11,690 nucleotides of DNA, taken from the NCBI GenBank assembly GCA_964511075.1, contig CAZEDM010000018.1, forward strand, positions 1-11,690, read 5' to 3'. The notes beneath the pieces were generated by a model. That model saw nothing but the letters and a program-made list of their open reading frames with translations. It ran no database searches and was not told the origin of the DNA. The position numbers and the translations under genes were made by a program. The first letter of the stretch is position 1. Each line of letters opens with the position of its first letter. The DNA is from CAZEDM01 sp964511075. Lineage in GTDB: Bacteria > Zixibacteria > MSB-5A5 > RBG-16-43-9. Positions 7,215-11,690 of this stretch are shown here, piece by piece.

Positions 7215-9284
7215 ATGCTCTATTTCATCTATTTACTCGATACAGGGGGGAAACCAGAACCTCTGTATCTTTTTAACCAAGTGATATCGAGGTTCCAGGA
7301 TTCAGAAGATTCACATTTGTCATTTGAGAAAAGCCCATTGGAAATCGATATCTTTAAGGATCATCTCAGTACAATTATCGACACCCAACCGTCGGAGATG
7401 ATGATTCTACCAACTTGTTTGGTTCACATTGATAATTGGCCCGACATCAGGAATTTTCTTGAAGATATCTATGGTGTACTTCCCTCCTATGAAGAGAGAA
7501 CCACGGTCTATCTCTCGCCGTTGCTTTTTATGGAGATTCGTGGATATGATGAGATAAAGGATGATCTAATAAGTTTTTTGGATAGCGGGAAATCTCGCCA
7601 GATTTTCTTAATCACCGATAGATTTTGGAATGGGAGCAAAGCTGAGTCAGTTGACTGGGCTGTTTTGTTTGAGATGTTTTTGGAGACGATTGAACTGATC
7701 GAGGAAAATGGAGGTACGCTTAGAAGAAGCCTTCTTGATCTTCCGTCGATTTCGACATTTGGCTGTAAACTCCTAGAAGTTCCCATTCGGAAGATAGCAA
7801 AGGAAGAGGCCTTCGGAAGTTACAGGAGTTTTATCCAAGAGCAACTTCACGATAAGAGCACCGCGCCTGAGCTCGATTGTGAACTGAAGGTTTCTTACAT
7901 AGAAAATGATCTTAGGAAAAAGGACCTAGACTTAGAAGCAAAAGAAGAATATAATTCCTTTTCTGGAAAAGACTTTGAAGATTTCGACTTTCTTATCGAT
8001 AAAGAAGATCTCGAGGATATCGTTTCGTACGTCGAAGAGAGAATCTCAAGGGTCCTAGAAGACGCTTTCTCTCAGATTTCTTGTGAAATGGCAAGGTTAT
8101 ATACAAGCTGGGCCGATGAGATATTCAAAGACAAAATAACTGAATATCGAGGAGAGTTGGAAAAAAACATCGCCCGTTTCTTTACAGAGGGGACACTCAG
8201 ATCCTTGGAGGAAAGCCTGGAAGATAACCTCGATAAGTTGAAGGGTTGGCAAAGCAATGCTTTCCGAACCATACCTCCTCCTCTATCAGAGGATAACATC
8301 GATATTAATAATGAAACTCAGAGTCTGGCAAGGGAACTTCAGGATCTTAGAAGGCTTATAGAGATCTGGCTTAAGAACAAAAGCTTTAAGCATTACATAA
8401 AGCCATTTATTGCCATTTCTATTATTGTTACTTTCAGTTTCAGCTATCTCGCTTACAAATATCCTTGGTTACCGTTTGCTGCGATATCCATACCATACTA
8501 CGTGTTGGGTTCTTCGATAATTTCGATAGTAATCATGCTCCTCCTGCGCAGCTTTAGAATCCGCCGTTCGGCGAAGGACGCACAAAACAAGTTGGAAGAT
8601 ATAGGGGAGAATTTCCGCAAGATGCATAAGGGTTTACTAAAGCGTCTTGTAGATAGATACCTTGGATATGTCGCAGCACATATCACTATCAAAATATCCT
8701 ACTTCCTATGCGACTTTCTTAAGTCACTCCGAGGCAAAAGCAAAGCGTTTAGAAATGTCTTTGAGAAGGAAGATTTTGTCCCATTAACAGCGAGTGACTC
8801 AAAAATAACGATTGTAAAAGAGATGGCCAGTTCGCTTGAGGGTAGATTGAGGGAGAAGGTACGGGAGTTTTTACCCGAATGGCATGAATCTATCTACTAT
8901 GAATTTACCACGATATTGTCCCCAAGAGAGGTTGAAGATCGGATCGTTAGTCTCATTATCGATCTTGAGAATGAAGCGCTCAGTAAACTCAGAGGTGAAT
9001 TTACCCTCAGTGAGTCGGGATTGGGAGATTATAATATACCGGAACTGATAAAAGGTTGCCGTGATGTTATTCCTCTGCCCTTGCTCCGAGATTTTCAGCT
9101 TATTAAAAATCAACAAGGACGTCAGCGAAGACAGATAGAGATTCTTTATCAACCTCAAAATATAAGTATAAGCCAGTACGTTCCCAACGTTTTCTATTGG
9201 AATCGCTCGGAATCTCTAATGGTGGGTATCTTTTACGGTGGAATAAATCCGGAGGATATCCAATGTCCGAAAGAGAAAAATTAG
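7215..9284 (+). CDS. unrecognised two-transmembrane, coiled-coil-rich protein
   Basis: 689 residues; I do not recognise the family. Residues 1-210 look like a compact alpha/beta domain with hydrophobic strands (for example MMILPTCLV at 62-70, TVYLSPLLF at 97-105, IFLITDR at 130-136) and no P-loop. Residues 225-390 are charged and helical. Two membrane segments at about 395-413 and 418-444, split by a very short KYPW-containing turn, form a hairpin, so both large flanks should face the same side, most likely the cytosol. A second helical region (450-600) follows, then a C-terminal stretch with beta character (635-675). No signal peptide is present. The shape, a membrane hairpin between long helices, suggests an adaptor or membrane-shaping partner for the tubulin-like GTPase; this is inference. 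It overlaps the next gene by 22 bases, implying coupled translation and perhaps fixed stoichiometry with the pseudo-helicase. Confidence 0.8.
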   Translation: MLYFIYLLDTGGKPEPLYLFNQVISRFQDSEDSHLSFEKSPLEIDIFKDHLSTIIDTQPSEMMILPTCLVHIDNWPDIRNFLEDIYGVLPSYEERTTVYLSPLLFMEIRGYDEIKDDLISFLDSGKSRQIFLITDRFWNGSKAESVDWAVLFEMFLETIELIEENGGTLRRSLLDLPSISTFGCKLLEVPIRKIAKEEAFGSYRSFIQEQLHDKSTAPELDCELKVSYIENDLRKKDLDLEAKEEYNSFSGKDFEDFDFLIDKEDLEDIVSYVEERISRVLEDAFSQISCEMARLYTSWADEIFKDKITEYRGELEKNIARFFTEGTLRSLEESLEDNLDKLKGWQSNAFRTIPPPLSEDNIDINNETQSLARELQDLRRLIEIWLKNKSFKHYIKPFIAISIIVTFSFSYLAYKYPWLPFAAISIPYYVLGSSIISIVIMLLLRSFRIRRSAKDAQNKLEDIGENFRKMHKGLLKRLVDRYLGYVAAHITIKISYFLCDFLKSLRGKSKAFRNVFEKEDFVPLTASDSKITIVKEMASSLEGRLREKVREFLPEWHESIYYEFTTILSPREVEDRIVSLIIDLENEALSKLRGEFTLSESGLGDYNIPELIKGCRDVIPLPLLRDFQLIKNQQGRQRRQIEILYQPQNISISQYVPNVFYWNRSESLMVGIFYGGINPEDIQCPKEKN
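9251..9255 (+). promoter_or_regulatory. ribosome binding site that decides the pseudo-helicase start
   Basis: GGAGG lies 7 bases before the ATG at 9263, inside the end of the two-TM gene. The frame is open further upstream to a TTG at 9197, but that codon lacks a comparable site and would add 22 residues inside the upstream coding sequence. The ATG was chosen. Confidence 0.8.
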
Positions 9285-11683
9285 AAGATATAAAGGAAAT
9301 ACTGAGACAAAGTAGGGACTATCGGGGCCAGTTATTTGAATTTGTTACTGTAGATGGTAGAGAACCAAAAGATTCTTCGCTTGATGACTACCCCGAACCC
9401 CTTAGAGGGACACTTGAGTCCATATTAAAAAACGAAGACTTTGATATACACTATCTGTATATTCATCAGGGAGAAGCTGTAAAAAACTTGTGGGAAAACA
9501 GCAATGTGTTTCTCTGCTCTAATGAAGGTAGCGGACGTTCTATAGCAGCTGATCTATCATCTCTAATAACTGTCATTCTAAAGCATGGCACGGTCCTCTA
9601 CATTCTCCCTAATGAAGCCGATATCGCATCTAGAGTGGAAACCTTTAAAAAGCGCATAGCAAAGGCAAAATGGAACTGGCTTTTGAATGTTTCTACTGCC
9701 CTAGATGCCGAGGAACTCTCCTTAAGTATCTCCCAAAGTCCAGATGTAATTATAACATCTGCAAATGCAATTAGAGATTACTTCCTCGTTCAATTCACTA
9801 CTGCTCAATGTAATGTCTGGTTCGCTTCTCTTAGTTTAATCGTTATCGAAGATATCAATTCCTACAATCCCCAGGAACTTGTACACCTCAGAAATCTTAT
9901 CAGGGCATTGAGATTTCGCCTTTCGACCGGTGTAATGATGCCAAATATATTGCTGACTGGAACTCCGGTTGGCTCCCCTGAGAAAATCGCCTATTCACTC
10001 CTTGGGCTCAAACCCGTGGCGATTAGAACAGATTATTCTCCGAAGAACAGATATCATCTCCTTTTCTGGATTCCTACTTTGGAATCATATGAAGACGAAG
10101 GCCTGGATATAAATATTAAACGTGCAAGTTACACCGATGAGGTGGTAACCGCGGCATCGGTTCTTTGCAGGAGTGGGGGCGAATACCTGGTCTGGCATGC
10201 TTTTACGAACCTATCTGCTGACGAACTTAGAAAGTTACGGGAAACGGCATTTGAGAGGAAAAGTGAGCTCAGGGATTTGAAAATCCGGTTCTGCCATCGA
10301 CTGCAGGAATTAGGAAAAGAGGATTTTCGAAAGTTTGACGGTGTTTTGGTTCTTGGACTCCCTCCCGATCTAGCCAGAATTAAGGATCTTCTTGGTAACC
10401 TTTTGATTGATGACGGGATAGCTGTTGTTATACCGCCAGAGGATCCCCTTTCCTATTACATATTAAGAAACCCTGACAACTGGGAAAGTATGCGATTACC
10501 TGAACTCTATGTCGGTGAGTTTTCAAGTGTTACCAGGTACTATCTACTGCGGGCGATGGTTTCTCTACCCGAAAATCGTGCATCGGTTGGTATATTGGAG
10601 GAGATCTGGGGAGAGAAAGCCATGGGGTATCTTGAACCCTTAATTGAAGAGGATGTGCTTACGTTCTCACATGATGTGGTAACCGTTAGCGATCGAAACG
10701 GAGTGATAGATAGAGCTGGTAATTTGCGATGGGGTGCCGTCGAAGAGAAATCAGCGGTTTCGTTTTCCTTTACGAGATCTGATGGTAGAGTACAATATTC
10801 CAATTTTGATACTGCCCTGTTTCCATGGCAGATCTTTGAAGGGGCAGTTTTCTACAGAGGGAATGAAAGGTTCCGAATTAACCGGTTAGATATTTCAGGA
10901 CGGGAAGTGATTCCTATCAGCTACGCATCTGAAGGCGCGCCAGTCTTAACCGTCCCTAAAATTGAAACAAAGATCGTTGAAAAAAGGGAAGTGAATCGGA
11001 AGAGATCGGACTTTGGAGAAATCCATTTCCTTGAGCTTGAGATAGAAGAAAGTCTTACAGGTTATAAGTATTTCAGAAGTTATTCCCATCCTGGACGTGA
11101 AGCTGATATTTCCCCACCCGTTTCCCGAACGCGAAATGTCAGCGGCCTAAAAATTGTGTCGTTTCCGGCTCATGGCCTGGAGCATCTAGTAAAGATTTTC
11201 CTTCCAATGTTTATACACTCTTATCCAAACCTATTATCGGTGATTAGTTATGAAGGTACCGTTTACATTTATTCACTGTTTCCCGAAGATGATGAGGTCA
11301 TCAGATATCTTTTTGGGGAGTGGGAAATCTTTAGCGAAATTGTTTTTCAGCGTAGTTATGAGCTCTTGAAAACTTGCCCTTGTGCCGAAGGCTGCCCTCA
11401 ATGTCTAAAGATATTTGGTTGTACATCCGATGATACTCCTGACAAAGCTGAACTTTTGCTTGCGCTTGCTAAACCTTTAGAAAGGACTGATGAAGCCCGA
11501 GTCCTTATCGATTTCAAAAAGGAAGGTCTTTCTGGCAAGCAGGCAGATGAAAGGTACCGGGAGTGGAAAAAACCGATTCTTGAAGCTTTCGAAAATAAAT
11601 TGGAAATGAGTATTGGGAAGGTTGTGCCTCTCGAGGTAAAGTGGACCCCATTGTCAAGACCAAAAGATGAATTAGTTTTATAG
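9263..11683 (+). CDS. MrfA/YprA-like DEAD-box helicase homologue with degraded ATPase motifs and MZB zinc domain
   Basis: 806 residues from the ATG. The layout matches MrfA/YprA-type helicases: a Q-motif-like YLYIHQGEA (64-72), RecA1, RecA2, a winged-helix-like middle (about 385-550) and a C-terminal MZB/DUF1998 domain with C705, C707, C711 and C714 in CPCAEGCPQC, plus the downstream DTPDKAELLL typical of the family. The catalytic motifs are altered. Walker A is EGSGRS (88-93), with Arg92 for the invariant Lys. DEAH is VIEDIN (194-199). SAT is TGT (232-234). The region matching motif VI (about 369-384) lacks Gln and the paired Arg residues. RecA2 is also short, with the stretch between the first strand and motif V compressed. 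The protein should be unable to hydrolyse ATP normally but may still bind nucleic acid and zinc. About 65 extra residues follow the zinc domain. The even loss of motifs in a full-length open frame argues for selection as a pseudo-enzyme rather than decay. Confidence 0.85.
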   Translation: MSEREKLEDIKEILRQSRDYRGQLFEFVTVDGREPKDSSLDDYPEPLRGTLESILKNEDFDIHYLYIHQGEAVKNLWENSNVFLCSNEGSGRSIAADLSSLITVILKHGTVLYILPNEADIASRVETFKKRIAKAKWNWLLNVSTALDAEELSLSISQSPDVIITSANAIRDYFLVQFTTAQCNVWFASLSLIVIEDINSYNPQELVHLRNLIRALRFRLSTGVMMPNILLTGTPVGSPEKIAYSLLGLKPVAIRTDYSPKNRYHLLFWIPTLESYEDEGLDINIKRASYTDEVVTAASVLCRSGGEYLVWHAFTNLSADELRKLRETAFERKSELRDLKIRFCHRLQELGKEDFRKFDGVLVLGLPPDLARIKDLLGNLLIDDGIAVVIPPEDPLSYYILRNPDNWESMRLPELYVGEFSSVTRYYLLRAMVSLPENRASVGILEEIWGEKAMGYLEPLIEEDVLTFSHDVVTVSDRNGVIDRAGNLRWGAVEEKSAVSFSFTRSDGRVQYSNFDTALFPWQIFEGAVFYRGNERFRINRLDISGREVIPISYASEGAPVLTVPKIETKIVEKREVNRKRSDFGEIHFLELEIEESLTGYKYFRSYSHPGREADISPPVSRTRNVSGLKIVSFPAHGLEHLVKIFLPMFIHSYPNLLSVISYEGTVYIYSLFPEDDEVIRYLFGEWEIFSEIVFQRSYELLKTCPCAEGCPQCLKIFGCTSDDTPDKAELLLALAKPLERTDEARVLIDFKKEGLSGKQADERYREWKKPILEAFENKLEMSIGKVVPLEVKWTPLSRPKDELVL

Positions 11684-11690
11684 TGGACTC

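Noticed and set aside
9197..9262. TTG start giving a pseudo-helicase 22 residues longer
   Set aside because: GGAGG and ATG at 9263 form a much better start; the extra residues are coded inside the two-TM gene.
9263..11683. Calling the locus DISARM because of the MZB/DUF1998 domain
   Set aside because: No methyltransferase, phospholipase-D-type protein or active DrmA-type helicase is present in the window.

Overview
The window reads as one co-directional five-gene operon on the + strand (139-11683). It comes from a bacterium I cannot name. The base composition is moderately AT-rich by eye, arginine is mostly AGA/AGG, the proteins are rich in Lys and Glu, Shine-Dalgarno sites are strong, and one product has a signal peptide. 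Spacing between genes is 42, 10 and 97 bases, and the last pair overlaps by 22 bases. All five genes end in TAG. No RNA gene, insertion sequence, CRISPR array or convincing terminator was seen.

Layout: (1) 139-2586, an enlarged adenosine-deaminase-fold protein with a response-regulator receiver-like N-terminus and a roughly 270-residue insertion in the deaminase barrel; the metal and catalytic residues are kept. (2) 2629-4002, a secreted, membrane-anchored von Willebrand A (VWA) protein with a complete metal-binding MIDAS site, one transmembrane segment and a cytoplasmic FHA-like tail. (3) 4013-7117, a 1034-residue tubulin/FtsZ-like GTPase of the Tubulin_2 / FtsZl type. (4) 7215-9284, a 689-residue unrecognised protein with two central membrane segments and helical flanks. 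(5) 9263-11683, a protein with the layout of an MrfA/YprA-type DEAD-box helicase and its C-terminal four-cysteine MZB/DUF1998 domain, but with nearly every ATPase motif replaced, so probably a pseudo-helicase.

A link between FtsZ-like GTPases and VWA proteins in predicted membrane-remodelling loci was described by Makarova and Koonin (2010). I know of no described system that adds an ADA-type deaminase and an inactive MrfA-like helicase. My inference is a membrane-associated signalling or defence machine. In it the VWA and two-TM proteins form the membrane platform, the tubulin-like GTPase is the polymerising or switching part, the pseudo-helicase is a nucleic-acid sensor or scaffold, and the deaminase is a possible purine-nucleotide effector, loosely like RdrB in RADAR. 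This is a hypothesis from domain content and gene order only. The left edge (1-138) matters because in-frame sequence upstream of the only usable start codon looks like the missing part of the receiver domain.
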